64,000 nt of DNA from Steromphala cineraria (Eukaryota > Mollusca > Gastropoda > Trochida > Trochidae): contig OU744721.1 of NCBI GenBank assembly GCA_916613615.1, positions 52,028,747-52,092,746 on the forward strand, in the 5' to 3' direction. Position 1 is the stretch's first letter. Every line of letters begins with the position of its first letter. This document shows, one piece after another, positions 46,073 to 59,500 of the stretch. Both the position numbers and the translations under genes were made by a program. The notes beneath the pieces are model-generated. The model had not been told where the DNA came from, searched no databases, and saw nothing but the letters and a program-made list of their open reading frames with translations.

Positions 46073-48385
46073 AAACAAAACTAGATTAGTGTTTGCGGGA
46101 CACCGCAAAAACAGAGCAGCCCCGAAACTTGGGGTTTAGCCTTACCCTGTTCCGCCTTTTACAGGCCTCACCAAATTGGGCATTTCTCGTGACCTTGACC
46201 TTTGACACTCAAGGTCACACAATCAATGAACACATTTCATTGAGTATAACATTATTGTAATGAAATAAAGTGTTAAAAGTTAACTTAATCCATTTTCTCC
46301 ATATTTGTTGACCTTGCCATGACCTTGACAGTCCGTACCTAAAACTTTTAAAAAAAATTACTTCTCAAGAGATGATATATACAAAATCTAAGCTTCATAG
46401 CACAAAAACTTTTCAAGTTATCGTGTTTACAATGAATAACTCATATCTCATGACCTTGACCTCTGACCTTCAAGGTCACACAATCATTGAATTTTTTGTA
46501 TTTGAATATGACAATTTGATTAAAAGTGATCATAGTTAAAATTAATCATTTTCGCTAAATCACGCTTAAGTCATGACCTTGCTGTTACCTTGACTTTGGA
46601 CGGATTGTAGCCAAACCTTTTCAATTTCTTTTTACTTTTCCAAGGATGATATATACCAAATTTACAAGGAATGCTTAGAGTGATTGCCTAGCTCGTGACC
46701 TTGACCTTTGACCTTGAAAGTGAACATGTCATAATGATTCCCTGGGAGTGTTCACATTTAGACATGTTCATGAGTCTTGAAAAGCTAAATGGGATAAAGT
46801 TATACCCAAATTTAGTGCACATTGCAATAACTCATATCTCATGACCTTTACCTTTGACCTTCAAGGTCACACAATCATTGAACACTTTTATTGAGTATAA
46901 CAATCCTGTATTGAGTATAACAAACCTGTATTGATTATAAGTGTTCATAGTTAAAATAAAGCATTTTCGCAAATCATGCTTACGTCCTGACCTTGCTGTG
47001 ACCTTGACCTTGGACGGATTGTAGCCAAAACCTTTTCAATTTCTTTTTACTTTTCCAAGGATGATATATACCAAGTTTACAAGGAATGTTTAGAGTGATT
47101 ACCTAGCTCGTGACCTTGACCTTTGACCTTGAAAGTGAACATGTCATAATGATTTCCCTGGGAGTGTTCACATTTAGACATGTTCATGAGTCTTGAAAAG
47201 CTAAATGGGATAAAGTTATACCCAAATTTAGTGCACATTGCAATAACACATATCTCATGACCTTGACCTTTGACCTTCAAGGTCACACAATCATTGAACA
47301 CTTTTTATTGAGTATAACAATCCTGTATTAATTATAAGTGTTCATAGTTAAAATTAAGCATTTTCGCAAATCATGCTTAAGTCATGACCTTGCTGTGACC
47401 TTGACCTTGGACAGATTGTAGCCAAAACCTTTTACAAAATTTTTACATTTCCAAGGATGATATATACCAAGTTAGAGCTTCATAGCACAAAAACTTTTCA
47501 AGTTATCGCGTTTACAAGGAATTCTTAGAGTGATTATATAGCTCGTGACCTTGACCTTTGACCTTGAAAGTGAACATGTCATAATGATTCCCTGGGAGTG
47601 TTCACATTTGGACATGTTCATGAGTCTTGAACAGCTAAATGGGATAAAGTTATACCCAAATTTAGTGCACATTGCAATAACTCATATCTCATGACCTTGA
47701 CCTTTGACCTTCAAGGTCACACAATCATTGAACACTTTTTATTGAGTATAACAATCCTGTATTGATTATAAGTGTTCATAGTTAAAATTAAGCATTTTCG
47801 CAAATCATGCTTACGTCCTGACCTTGCTGTGACCTTGACCTTGGACAGATTGTAGCCAAAACCTTTTCAAAAAAATTTACTTTTCCAAGGATGATATATA
47901 CCAAGTTAGAGCTTCATAGCACAAAAGCTTTTCAAGTTATCGCGTTTACAAGGAATTCTTGGAGTGATTACGTAGCTCGTGACCTTGACCTTTGACCTTG
48001 AGGTATGAGTAGTAAGTTATGAATAAGTGTTCTTGAAAGCTTAGTGGAAAAAAGTTATAGCATGTAATACGAGTGCGGCGGCGGCGGCGGCGGCGGTGGA
48101 AACTTCACAAAAACTGATAAGAGATGCACATCTTTAGCTTCATTTAAGTTCAAACATCCATTAAAATGTAGAAAATTAAAAATTCCCAAAACAAAATATG
48201 AAAAGAACATCCTTAGGATGCCTAAAAGCCATGTATGCGATTTCAATTAAATCTGTCGAATGGTTTTTGAGAAGTGGATAAACAATACAATGTATAGAGT
48301 GGTTACGTACGTACTTACGGACGGACGTACGGACAGCCGAGGGTAATCTAATATGCCCCTGCCATATATCGCGGGGGCATAAAAA
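46073..48385. mobile_element. AGGTCA-rich tandem-repeat element, inverted copy
   Basis: The left end TAGATTAGTGTTTGCGGGAC is the complement of the right end of the 16770-18625 element. Four to five tandem units of about 390-435 bp each carry TGACCTTGACCTTTGACCTT (46450, 46840, 47258, 47692 and flanks). The right end has a GGC run, ACGTACGGACGGACG-type sequence and a terminal hairpin TATGCCCCTGC...GCGGGGGCATA (48352-48381), as in pearl/HINE-like elements. Apparent minus-strand frames are copies of the repeat. Confidence 0.65.
48074..48098. repeat. (GGC)n microsatellite
   Basis: About seven GGC triplets within the tandem-repeat element. The other copy has an interrupted CCGCAGCCGCAC at the same place. 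Confidence 0.85.
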
Positions 48386-49446
48386 CATGTAACGGTGCCT
48401 TTAAACGTGATGGGTATGTTCACTATCTTGACTTCGTGGTTTAGAGCGACTACAAGACTTGTTGATATACATGTACTGTGTAAAATCTGTTATTTTGGGC
48501 ATCCTTGTACAATTGATGTCTATCGTGCAAGCTTTTACGTGATAAGTGTTCTTTCTGGTACAAATATCTTTGATTCTGATGAACAAAAGTTCCAAAGTTT
48601 TGACAATATCGGGATACGAACATGTTCAATCAAGGAGTTTCCTCTCCACATTGGTCTGACCTCAACCAACTTACAAGTTCTATTAAGTGCAGATAAACAT
48701 AGTTATTAGCAGACAAAAAACATCGCTAAGTTAAAACATCTAAAAGGCATCGATCATTTACAACACAAGTTGCACAGGAGCTACCTGCCCCTAATTTCTG
48801 ACACCGAATGCTTTTGTCTTATGTTAGGGTAGTAAAATGTAACTAACAGCGGCAACTACATGACTGAACAACTTCCCATCCCGGTTGCGCAATATCTCTG
48901 AACTTTCATTTTTCGTTACAAGGTTGATTTCATAAGACTTTATGGCTTACATGTCGTCAACATAAGTTGAACGTATAAACAAGGTTATAAGAAAAAAAAA
49001 ATTTCATTTTATTTATTTTGAGAGATATTTATATAAATAAACACAACTTTATGAAAATTTTCTGAGGTTTTGTAATTCAAAGGTAACTTTGACCTCATTA
49101 CAATACAGAGGTAAGCTTGTATTTAAGATATTTTCAAGCCCTATTTTTCAGTTTAGTCACAACGTTAAAACTTTTCCCTAAATCTCATCCGAGTGAATGT
49201 TAAGAACAGTGAATATTCATAAAATGAATAACAGAAACTCCAGTTACCCATTTCGGCAACACCTGAATCATTTATACCACTCCAACAGTTTACATGGGTA
49301 AATTGGTGCAAGTGAACTTGATATATAGAACAAGCTAAGAGCTTAAGCAACTCATTGAAACATCAAGCTAACTTTGTTGTCTTGCTGAAGTTTCATGTTT
49401 TAAAACAAAAACGCTGAATGGCTGAAATATTGCCCAGGCTCGTAAA
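48386..49446. other. Intergenic, no feature recognised
   Basis: Contains open frames up to about 104 codons on both strands with no motif or splice context that supports coding. Confidence 0.35.
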
Positions 49447-49804
49447 CGTTTTTTTGAAATTTGTATATTTAAAATTTTTCACTGATAATTGTACATTCAT
49501 GCTAAACGTATCATTTTGATGGTGTCAAAAATTTCATTACACCAACCAATGATCCAAATTCAGAAAAACAAATTATAAACATTCACATAGAGTCCATTGG
49601 CATCCATTTTCATTTTTGGGTAAACACTTTCTATGACTTTTTGTGTAAGAAAAAGGAATCGCATGGCTAAACTTGAAACTATATATATTTGATGTATACT
49701 GCTTCATTTACTTCAAATACATTGTCCTTCAATTGAAACCATTTATTCCCACTTTCCTTACATCACCATATATCCCCTCTTAAAACGTGCTACTGTCCCT
49801 TTAA
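49447..49804. mobile_element. TTAA element, family A, left end decayed
   Basis: The right end AAAACGTGCTACTGTCCC-TTTAA is intact; the left keeps AACGTTTTTTTGAAATTTG but lacks the GGGGCAGTAGC tip. The interior is colinear with other family-A copies. Confidence 0.7.
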
Positions 49805-52140
49805 AATGTTGCTTTGTTCGGAAAAGGCTCGTAAAGGAACACAAATCAACTATCCACATACCATAAATACCCGAATAATCGCTATGCGAGAAATTTTAAA
49901 CACCTTTAATACGGCAATAATTCAAAGTGATCATTTTAAATTGTGACGTTTTACAAAAGGTATTTCATATAATTGGTTCAATGGTCATCCAAACATTTCC
50001 TACAGAAATAGATGTAAATAAATTTGCTAACATTGGCAAATTAAATGCAGTGATTATGCAAGGTAGGCGATTAATGAGTTAAACGACAACCCAGACAAAT
50101 GTATAAACCGAAAATATAGAAAACATAATAAGATTGTAAAGATTTGTTAGTTTACTATAGCGATTATTCAAGGCAGGCGATTATTCATAGTTTTACGGTA
50201 AGTGCCCTCACGTTCCACTGAAATGTTATGACCAAATTTCAACTTATCTGAAGTCAAACAAAACACTTAGGAAATAAAACGTTTTTATGATAGAATGAAA
50301 ATAAAGTTTAATCAAAAGTTAAATGTCATTGATTGATAAAAAACCTTCACTGCTGCAAACAAGATGACTTATTTGATATGATAAAAATCATAAGAAATGA
50401 AGTTTTTCTACATTGAACGTATATTACATTAAATCAATATTGATATTAATACATTGATCGTATGTCATAAGTTTTAAAACATATTCTATGACCACAGTAA
50501 GAAACATGTTTTTAACATTGAAAAGATTGTCAAAACATGTCAATACATGTTTGTGAAGTTTCAAGCACATAATATGAATAATGCCATAAAGAGCAAATGC
50601 AACAAATAAGTGGTATAAAATGTTGAATAAAGAACATAATAAAAAAATTGAGTCAGAAGCAAATTCATAAATGAAATGGCATATACACGTTAAACAGTGC
50701 ATTTATGCAGTTCTCATGTTTAAAAAGATTAAAAGTAGCAAGTAAGTGGTTAAATGTTTGATAGGGTAGATAACAGTTTGATTATAATCAACGGTGCTCC
50801 GATGAATAAGGTTATAAAGATATAGATTCTACGTGGTTTAAACTCATTGCACCCGGGGTTTCCTCTCCGCGCCCCCTCAAACAATTGGTATAAAGTTAAA
50901 GTAACGATATAGTAGTTATACAGTTTTAAAATAAACTGTTAAAGAATATCACATAATTAGTTAAAAAGGGTTTGCTGAGTATTTAAAAAGCCAGGAGCTA
51001 AGGTACATCTTCCTTCATGCTCCTACACCTTCATGTCAAGGGAGACAACTGTCTTGAAGGATGGGGTTTAAAAAGTGCAACCCTGCTCTGATTGTTTACT
51101 ACAATTCTGACCGATGTGACACAGATCAAACAGATATTAGACACGTGTCATGTCAAGCTGTAGACAAAACAACACTATATATGGCTTCGTACACCTGGAT
51201 GCTAGACATAACTTTTTATTTGAAACTCTTTTGTCAGGTCAACCGTATTCATTTCTGTGATTTTCATCTCCCCCTGATTAACCCTCCCGGAGTAAAATAA
51301 AAAAGTGTTTTTACTTGTCATTTGTCTGCCGTAATATTTAAAATCGCCGCGGTCTGTTAAAATAATCTGTTTCATGACACATCCCTTAGGACTTCTATAT
51401 TATCTCAACCAGGAAATCCCTTTTACCATTTGGCTTTTCTCTTTACATTGTCCTTCTGATGACATGACCATATATCTACAAATACACACAATCTTTATTT
51501 TTTTACTTTTTTCATTTTTTTACCTCCCGCGCACTTGGAGGAAGACATAGGAGATAAGAAACACAAACAAACACACACAAATAATACGGATGACATTGAA
51601 AGCAGTGTTTGAAATAAGCGTGAAAAATCTGCATGTCAATAAGGACCCGAAATGAAGACAAAATGTGGGCCCATCTCTGAAACTGCCGGCACTCTAAATA
51701 AGTTCTGATTTGACTTATTCTAAAATAACAATATTCTTACAATATGGTAAGGAAGGTTTGGCTAGAAAAATGTCTTTCTGCAAGGTATTTGAGAATAAGG
51801 AACAGTGAGGAACAATATCACGTTAAAAACAATGTGTTGGCCCTTGTGAATATCCGTCGGCGTTTGGCCTACGTAACTACGCTTATTTCAAACACTGCTT
51901 GAAAGGAAGGCCACAAACAAAGGAATACATTGATCGCTTGTGTGAAGTATACATAATGATAATATAATGATAATGTCATTTAGTATATTGATGTATATTT
52001 CCATGCTAGGGATGCCCAACTGACACGAATTCTATCATAATCCTTAAGCAATATTACTTTTAATGCCGCTTCAAGAGCGACCTCTTTGGTACATAACATT
52101 CTGTGTTCAGCTGGTAAGACTGAGTACATTTGGATGTAGT
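49805..52140. other. Intergenic, no feature recognised
   Basis: AT-rich sequence without supported genes or repeats. An open frame at 51061-51300 is unrecognised. Confidence 0.35.
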
Positions 52141-52152
52141 GATTTTCCTAGG

Positions 52153-52281
52153 GGCAGTGACAATACAAAAACAAGGTCACAAATGTCCGGTACCTCCATG
52201 GAAAGCCGAACCCGGTACATTGGCCAGCACGCTATAACACTACAAAGCGGGGCTCCACAAGGAGATGAAAATGATTACTGA
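52153..52281 (+). CDS. Candidate 3'-terminal coding exon, unknown product
   Basis: A good acceptor (TGATTTTCCTAG, ending 52152) precedes 42 hydrophilic codons ending ITLQSGAPQGDENDY-stop. The composition (Ser/Thr/Arg then acidic) would suit a cytoplasmic tail, but nothing identifies it and no upstream exon is found. Confidence 0.2.
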   Translation, partial: GSDNTKTRSQMSGTSMESRTRYIGQHAITLQSGAPQGDENDY

Positions 52282-52342
52282 TGTCAGTGAATGTTCAACA
52301 GTTGGTCGATGGAGTGTTTCATAATAATCCATGACAGCAATC

Positions 52343-52620
52343 AAATGTGAGAAGGATCTTGAAATTGCAACAGAGAAAGAATAAGTCTGACCCATACTCA
52401 TCGGGTAAAGAAACATTACAATCTAAAATACAAGATACTGTATTCCATGAGGGATAGATACAACTAGCATATAGTTACAGCACCTAAATGTGAGAAGGAT
52501 CTTGAAATTGCAACAGAGAAAGAATAAGTTTGACCTATACTCATCGGGTAAAGAAACATGACAATCTAAAATACAAGATACTGTAATCCAAGAGGGATAG
52601 ATACAACTGGCATAGTGTTA
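52343..52620. repeat. 143-bp direct tandem duplication
   Basis: AAATGTGAGAAGGATCTTGA opens both units (52343 and 52486). They are about 95 percent identical over 130 bases, so the duplication is recent. Confidence 0.85.
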
Positions 52621-53296
52621 CACCAACAGTCTTCAAAGCCATCTATCTCAATTCATAAATTTTGAAACCATAATTATATATTGGCAATGTTTCTATAATC
52701 TACTCTAAAATCTACACAATCTTCTCTATATCACCTCTGGAAATTTCATCAGGAAAACATTTTTTCGCCCTTGCAATTGAGTTTAACTTATCGAAAGATA
52801 TGTATAATTAGATGAAGGAAAAACGTGTCTTTGTACATAATATCATATGCCGAATTTAAAATCATCTTATTAACTGGCGCATGCTCAGTTACTCGAACTT
52901 TTTAGAAAAAAGGGAAGTCTTGATACTTGGTTGGTTGAGAAAACGAAACTATAAGTTCAGAGCATGAAACGCAAACCAAAGGGGGAACTCGCGTATTGGT
53001 GGATTTTCTTGACGCACAGGTCAAGCTGACGGCTTGATTAACGAGGCCAGGTGAGATCTATACGCTAGGGGAACTGGGTTGTCTTAACATTGTGGATTTT
53101 GCCTCACTCTGGTATATCTGGTATACTCTCCCATGCTACATGTACAAATTTAAAGAACGAATTTTGTAAAACTGTACAAAAACTGTACTGTGCTAAAGTT
53201 ATTAAAGTTCAAAATTGACCAAATGTTCAACAGCTTCTATAAAAGTCAATTAAATTTGTATTTTACGCTAACATAGTAAAGCAATATAGACCTCAA

Positions 53297-53302
53297 TTTA
53301 TT
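53297..53302 (-). promoter_or_regulatory. Candidate polyadenylation signal of gene 2
   Basis: The minus strand reads AATAAA about 85 bases after the stop codon at 53388. It is the nearest canonical signal downstream; use is not proven. Confidence 0.35.
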
Positions 53303-53387
53303 GAGAATGCTCGTTATCAACTCTTCTACCAGAGGAAAGCATGATTGACAGCGAACAGTAAGCCTATTGGCAAAACAGATAATATTT

Positions 53388-53592
53388 TCAGGTATTTTGA
53401 TAGGTGTTGTTCTTGAGGGCTTCATAAGTCTTGTCCTCCGGCTCTGACGTCATAAGTGACGTGTCCAGGGCCGCATAGTTGCTCTCAACATGGCCGCTGG
53501 AGTGCGCATGCGCTGAGGAGTCTGTAGGTTGTTGCTCGACGTTGCTCATCTCTTGATCTGGTTTCTTCGTAGATTTCTTCACCCACTGCAGT
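53388..53592 (-). CDS. Gene 2 last exon: cytoplasmic tail with two YxxL motifs
   Basis: 67 codons and a TGA stop (53388-53390), joined in phase 2 to the membrane exon: LQWVKKSTKKPDQEM... The start is basic (stop-transfer), the middle Ser/His/Gln-rich. ESNYAALDTS and KTYEALKN give two YxxL motifs about 13 residues apart, followed by NNTYQNT. This resembles an ITAM with a long spacer, as in engulfment receptors; Syk/Shark-type signalling is inferred. Confidence 0.85.
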
Positions 53593-56500
53593 CTAGAATA
53601 TTGGAAAGTTTTAAACTAATCTAACGAATGATTCGGACACTGTGAATTAAAATCTTATTTGGGAATATATTGACAGTGGCAACTCAATTTATCGGCAATT
53701 TATTGTACATTGTAGAATGATAAAGTGATTTTTACTTTCATAACTTCTTTAAGACCAACTATAACTAATTAACTATTTTAAGGATTAAATATCCAAACAT
53801 ATTCCGTGTCTTGTGATTAAAGCAAGGCGTTGTACCTGTGTATCGCCGTTGATTGGTTATAGTCCGGATGGTTCATCGTTTTAAACCGATTTGTGACAGT
53901 TTGTAAAAGCAAATAAAGATATCTACCACTGGAAAACTTGTATTGGAAAATATATTTTAGTTTTACCTTAATGTTTAATGTTCCGATGTTCGGTATGACA
54001 AAAATACTAAGATAGAGTTTTGTCTTAAAGAAATAAATCTTTATGTTTATAACCAATACAACTATGACAGTTCCTCACAACAGAAGTGATGCTTGAGAAC
54101 TCAATAAAAAAAGATGACGCTATTGAGGAACATTTTTTTATCAACCCGTGAATGATATATTTAAATCAAATCGTTGAATAACATGAATTAAACTTACTTT
54201 TGATGTCGAAGAAGACAAAGAAATATCCCGGTATATGAGAGAAGAACAAGGAGGCCAGTCACAACAGCCGCAACAATCGTAGGTTGAACAGGGCACTTGG
54301 TTTCTGGTATTGCAAACATGAAACGTTGGGCACAGAAGATACTGTGCATGAGGAGACTGACACTCCCTTTCACCTCAAGTCATTTTCAGAATTATTCCGA
54401 TGTTTATAGAAAACATGAAGAAAATATGAAAATGAAAGTAACTTTAGAATTTTATAAATACCTTTTGAAGGATAAAAGAGCCTGTGAGAACCGATGAAGA
54501 TGCGCATCTCTCAATAAAACACGTCTGTCTCACAACGCAGGGACATGCACGCCTGGAAGTCGTTACTCAAAGAAGTGAATGAGTGTCTCTTCGAAAAAAT
54601 ACAGTAATACCTTAAACCGATTTGCACAAAAACAAACTTTCCTCTATCTTAAGAACCCGTTCGCTTTCTTGAATTTCTAAGCGTACACGTTCCTCGTCCA
54701 ACTGCTGCAAGGTCTTGAATAATCAGAGGACTGAATTCATATTCTCCCGCAATATTACTCACTTCGCATATACAAATATATTTGAAACCATGTTAACACG
54801 ATACTTAATTTTGGGCGTTGTTGATTAGCATTCAAATTCTAATATATCTATATATCAAAATATACTGTATATAATAGTATACTGTATATAATAGTATTAA
54901 CTTAAAGTTCTAAATGTCTACTTATACTTTGGATGCATCCACAGATTGTGTTTTGCTTGGTTTTCAGGAGTCTACAAACCATCTTGCCTGGCATTTCTTG
55001 ACAGAAGCCGTTACCGATGAATGTTAAGGCCAAGGGGACATGATGCTATACCACAATGTAGAGCCGAGTAATATGGTAGTTTTACCGCAAAATTTGCGCT
55101 TATTCATAGAAAGAAAAGGAATTATTTCTTACTTTCACATTTCTTCCCATCCCATCCATCCTCGCAGGCACCAGGACAATGTCCGTCAATCTTGTCACAA
55201 GCTTGGTTGTCGGCACAGTGACCACATCTTTCGTAACAATCCTGTCCATATTTGCCCTTTCTACACGCTGGAAATACATTGCATAATACAAAAATATACG
55301 GAAACCATGTTACACAAATGTTTTCATAGCCAATATAATTGATACGATTTTTGGGTGACATCTAGTCCATACGAAAATGGGCAATGTTTATTCCCGTGGA
55401 TATGTATTGTTCCTGTAGCCTAAGGTCTTTAAGGGGCAGTAGCACGTTTTTAGGGGGAATATAAGGTGATGTCAGGAAAATGAAAATTAATGGTTCCATT
55501 TAAAAGACAATGTATTTAAACTAAATGGAGCAGTAATAATTCAAATATATAACGTAAATTTTAGCCATGCGATTCCTTTTTCTTACAAAAAATGAATAAA
55601 AGGTGTTCACACAAAATGGCCGCCAATGGATTTTATGTGAATCTTCATACTTTGTCCTCTGACTATGGATGATTGGCTAGTGTAATGAGATTTTTGACAA
55701 TGTCAAAATAATACATTTAGCATTAACTTACAATTATCAGTAAACAAATTTAAATATAAAATTATCAAAAAACGTGCTACTGCCCCTTTAAAGATGCTGT
55801 ATCATACTTGCAGTTTTTTTTAAGTATTTTGAATTTATTCGTTGTATTTTTAGAAACATTTAGCGACCAACCTAGGGAAAATCGGACCAAAATTCATTAA
55901 ATATGAGATAATTTACCAAAATTACGGAAACGGCAGCCAACATAAAGGCGAATCAAGTGTGGCCATCTCAAAACTTCCGGTCTCTAAATATACGCTTGAA
56001 AACCCATCTTTGTCGCGCACGACTAGATTTTCTTTTCTTTTTCTCCGAATAAGGTATTCGTTGCTGCCAAAGTTGATACCCATCGAACGCAAATACGCTA
56101 GTTGTGACACGGTGTAAATCCTCAACGCGTAATGATTACGTCACCGAAAGCGGGTTCGTTAAATGCTATGCCCTTTCTACAAGGGATACTGTGCTTTGGG
56201 CGTCGAAATAAGTATGTTATTGTTGATTTAACAATCTAAATATGATATCAAAATCAAAGATTTTTCTACAAAGGGATGTATGTCTTTTCTCAATAGCTAA
56301 AGTTCAGCCTGAACCGCTTGCAAGTATGAAACAGCATCTTTAATATCCGGACTCACCTTCACATTTCGCCCCGCCCCATCCATCCACACATGCACCAGGG
56401 CAGTGTCCGGAACTGTTGTTACAAACTTGGTTGTGGACGCAGTGACCGCAATATTTAGAACAGTCCTGTCCATATCTACCATCTCTGCACGCTGAAATTA

Positions 56501-59500
56501 TAACCGCGGGACAGGTAGGGAAGGTCATATAAGAAAAGAAGATAAATCAAGAGGAGTGTATTCAAATAGGTGCATCAATTCCTGATCGATGCCAGGGTTA
56601 ATTTTGGCTAATAAGAATAGAGGCTGGCTCGGATACGACTGAGCTGCCTCTGTGGGGAGAGAATGTGTTCATCCTGCTAAATCAGCATATTAGTATCCGC
56701 GGAGCTCATACCAAACCCTGTTGTATGTTAAGTCAAAAGCTTCATACAATCTTGTAAATGACCAGCAAACGAAATGACTTACATCCACCAATAGCTTGAA
56801 TATCCAGTTCAAAGACTGCAAGGGTTTTTCAATAAAAGTGACACAGAGTATCTTTCTTAAAATTTTATTTGGTTTTGATAAGCTGCCACATCAGATCGCC
56901 CTTTCTCACCTTACTGGTCAGGCTATTGCTTTTGTTTACAGTATTGAGTCAAGCGGTCACTAACTTACTTGGCGTATGATTACTACATAAACAATGAAAA
57001 CAACTTGACAGTATGTCAGTAAGTGAGAAAATAGTAAAAAGAAATAAAATGTAAATAGAAAAAGAAATAGTGTTTTGGGTTGACATTGTTAGACTGTTTA
57101 CAGCTTAATCACGGCTTTACAGACAAATCTAAAGCAAATTCCTAAATAACACTTCATGGTATGTCATTGTACTTTGATGATAAGATGGCGTATTTTTCTC
57201 TAAAAAGTTATCATAATAAATAAATGTTTAAAGAAGTTATGAATAATCTTGAAGTGATTTTGTATTATGTGAATGAGGTTTTGATATCTACACACTACAA
57301 AATGTTCGGAAACAGAGGGTCATTGAGAAATCATGTCGTAAATTTGTAGCTGGTTGCCCTGTTCGCAACCTGATACAATTCGATACATTTTTGACACCCT
57401 GTTTCATCATGTCATGTGCGTTTCTCAATCAATTACAGAGACAATGTAAAGTTACAAAAACAAAAATCATCAGCGTAAAATAATTACCATTTTATGTCTT
57501 CTTTTGAGAAATTGTTGGTTTCATTTTATTCATTTTTAAATTTTTATGGTTGTTTGTTTCGTAAGTATATATAACAAAAATAGTATGATATGGGTATTTT
57601 CATACCACATTCTGTATCAGCCCTCGACCAATATCAGCCTTCGAGCTAAAGCTCTTTGTCTGATATTGGGGTCTCGGGCTGATACAGAATGTGATATGAA
57701 AATATCAATAGAATGCTATCTTTATATTAACTGTGTAATGGGCTTGGTGACAGTTCTTTTCTCACCATCACACTTCTTCCCGCTCCATCCATCCGAACAA
57801 CTCGGACAGTGTCCGTCAGTCTTGTCACAAGCTAGATTGTCCACACAGTGACCACATTCTTTAGAACAGTCCTGTCCATATCTTCCATCTCTACACACTG
57901 GAAGTACAATGTATAAACACAAATTCACAGAAGTTATGTTGCAAAAAAAGTTTCTATAGGCAAATTAATTAATAATATTGTATTGTATTACCTAGTCAGT
58001 ATGATAAAAATAGGTCATGTTTATTCCCCTTTTAGCTGCATTGTGCCTCTTGCAAAACAATTTAATATCCGGACTCACCATCACATTTCATTCCTCCCCA
58101 TCCATCCTCACAGGCACCAGGGCAATGGCCGTCAGTCTTGTCACAAGTTAGATTGTCCACACAGTGACCACATTCTTCAGAACAGTCCTGTCCATATCTG
58201 CCATCTCTACATGCTGGAAATACAATGTATAAAATCTTACATACAGTAAACGGAAGTCAAGTTGCACACAAGTTTTTACAGCCATAAAAATATTAAGAGA
58301 TTGGTGCCATACGTATGATAAGAAAATAGGTTATAATTATTACCTGGTATGTTTTGTTCCTGTAGCCTAAGGACTCACCTTCACATTTCTGCCCGCTCCA
58401 TCCATCCTCACAGGCACCAGGACAGTGTCCGGTACTCTTGTTACAAGCTTGGTTGTGGACACAGTGAGCACATACTTCAGAACAGTCCTGTCCATACCTT
58501 CCATCTCTACATACTGGAATTATATATTGAGCGATACACCTCGGAAAGTGTGGGTATATCTATTACTTGACCCTTTGTCGTTTTTCTGATGTGAGCACTG
58601 CTCTCAAGAGACTATGTCAGATGACCTTTGCACTTCAGTCAATTAAGCTGAATAAGGCCATAGTTAACAGTACCACCGTGAGCCTCTGTTGAAACTTTGG
58701 AAAGCCAAGGCCGCTTATGCCCCTATTGACCCATCCTCAGATCAGAAACGCAGCATTGTACGAGTTATAGGTCCTACCCGGTTTTGATATTCTTGTTGTC
58801 ATGATACTGGATACTATATCATTTACAATAATTATATTTCCAAAGGGGGCATATTGCTGTCGTTATTTTATTTTCATAGTTTAATATCACCACAGCTTTC
58901 TCACAGCAGTGTTAATTGAGTAGACTTGATACATACTCTATTACTAGCGCAGAATGAACATTATCTAGCACAAGGCTTATCGACATACTTCAAAACAAGA
59001 CAAGGTTCAGTGAATAAGTATCCATAGTAGATATAGAATATATCTCATGCGATGTTCTTGTATCCCAAAAATGGTTTATGTACGTCCTTAAAGGGGCAGT
59101 AGCACGTTTTTTGATAATTTTAAATTTTAAATATTTCACTTATAATTGTAAGTAAATGCTAAATGTATCATATTGACAGTGTCAACAATCTCATTACACA
59201 AGCCAATTACCCATAGTCAGAGGACAAAGTATGAGGCTTCACATAAAATCCATTGGCGGCCATTTTTTTGTGAACACCTTTAATTCATTTTTGTAAGAAA
59301 AATGAATCTCATGGCTGAACTTTACGTTATATATTTGAATTATTACTGCTTCATTTAGTTTGAATACATTGTCTTTCAATTGGAACTATTTATTTTCATT
59401 TTCCTGACATCACCTTATATTCCACCTAAAAACGTGCTACTGCCCCTTTAACTGTTTTTAAAATGTTACCAAATTCTGGTCAAAACCTATGGTTTCACAA

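Noticed and set aside
47077..47672. Repeated minus-strand frames with FTFKVKGQGHE
   Set aside because: They are the AGGTCA-rich tandem units read through, differing between units by frameshifts; no coding constraint.
48395..48709. 104-codon plus-strand frame
   Set aside because: No motif, overlapping frame on the other strand, and it starts right after a mobile element end; chance frame is likely.
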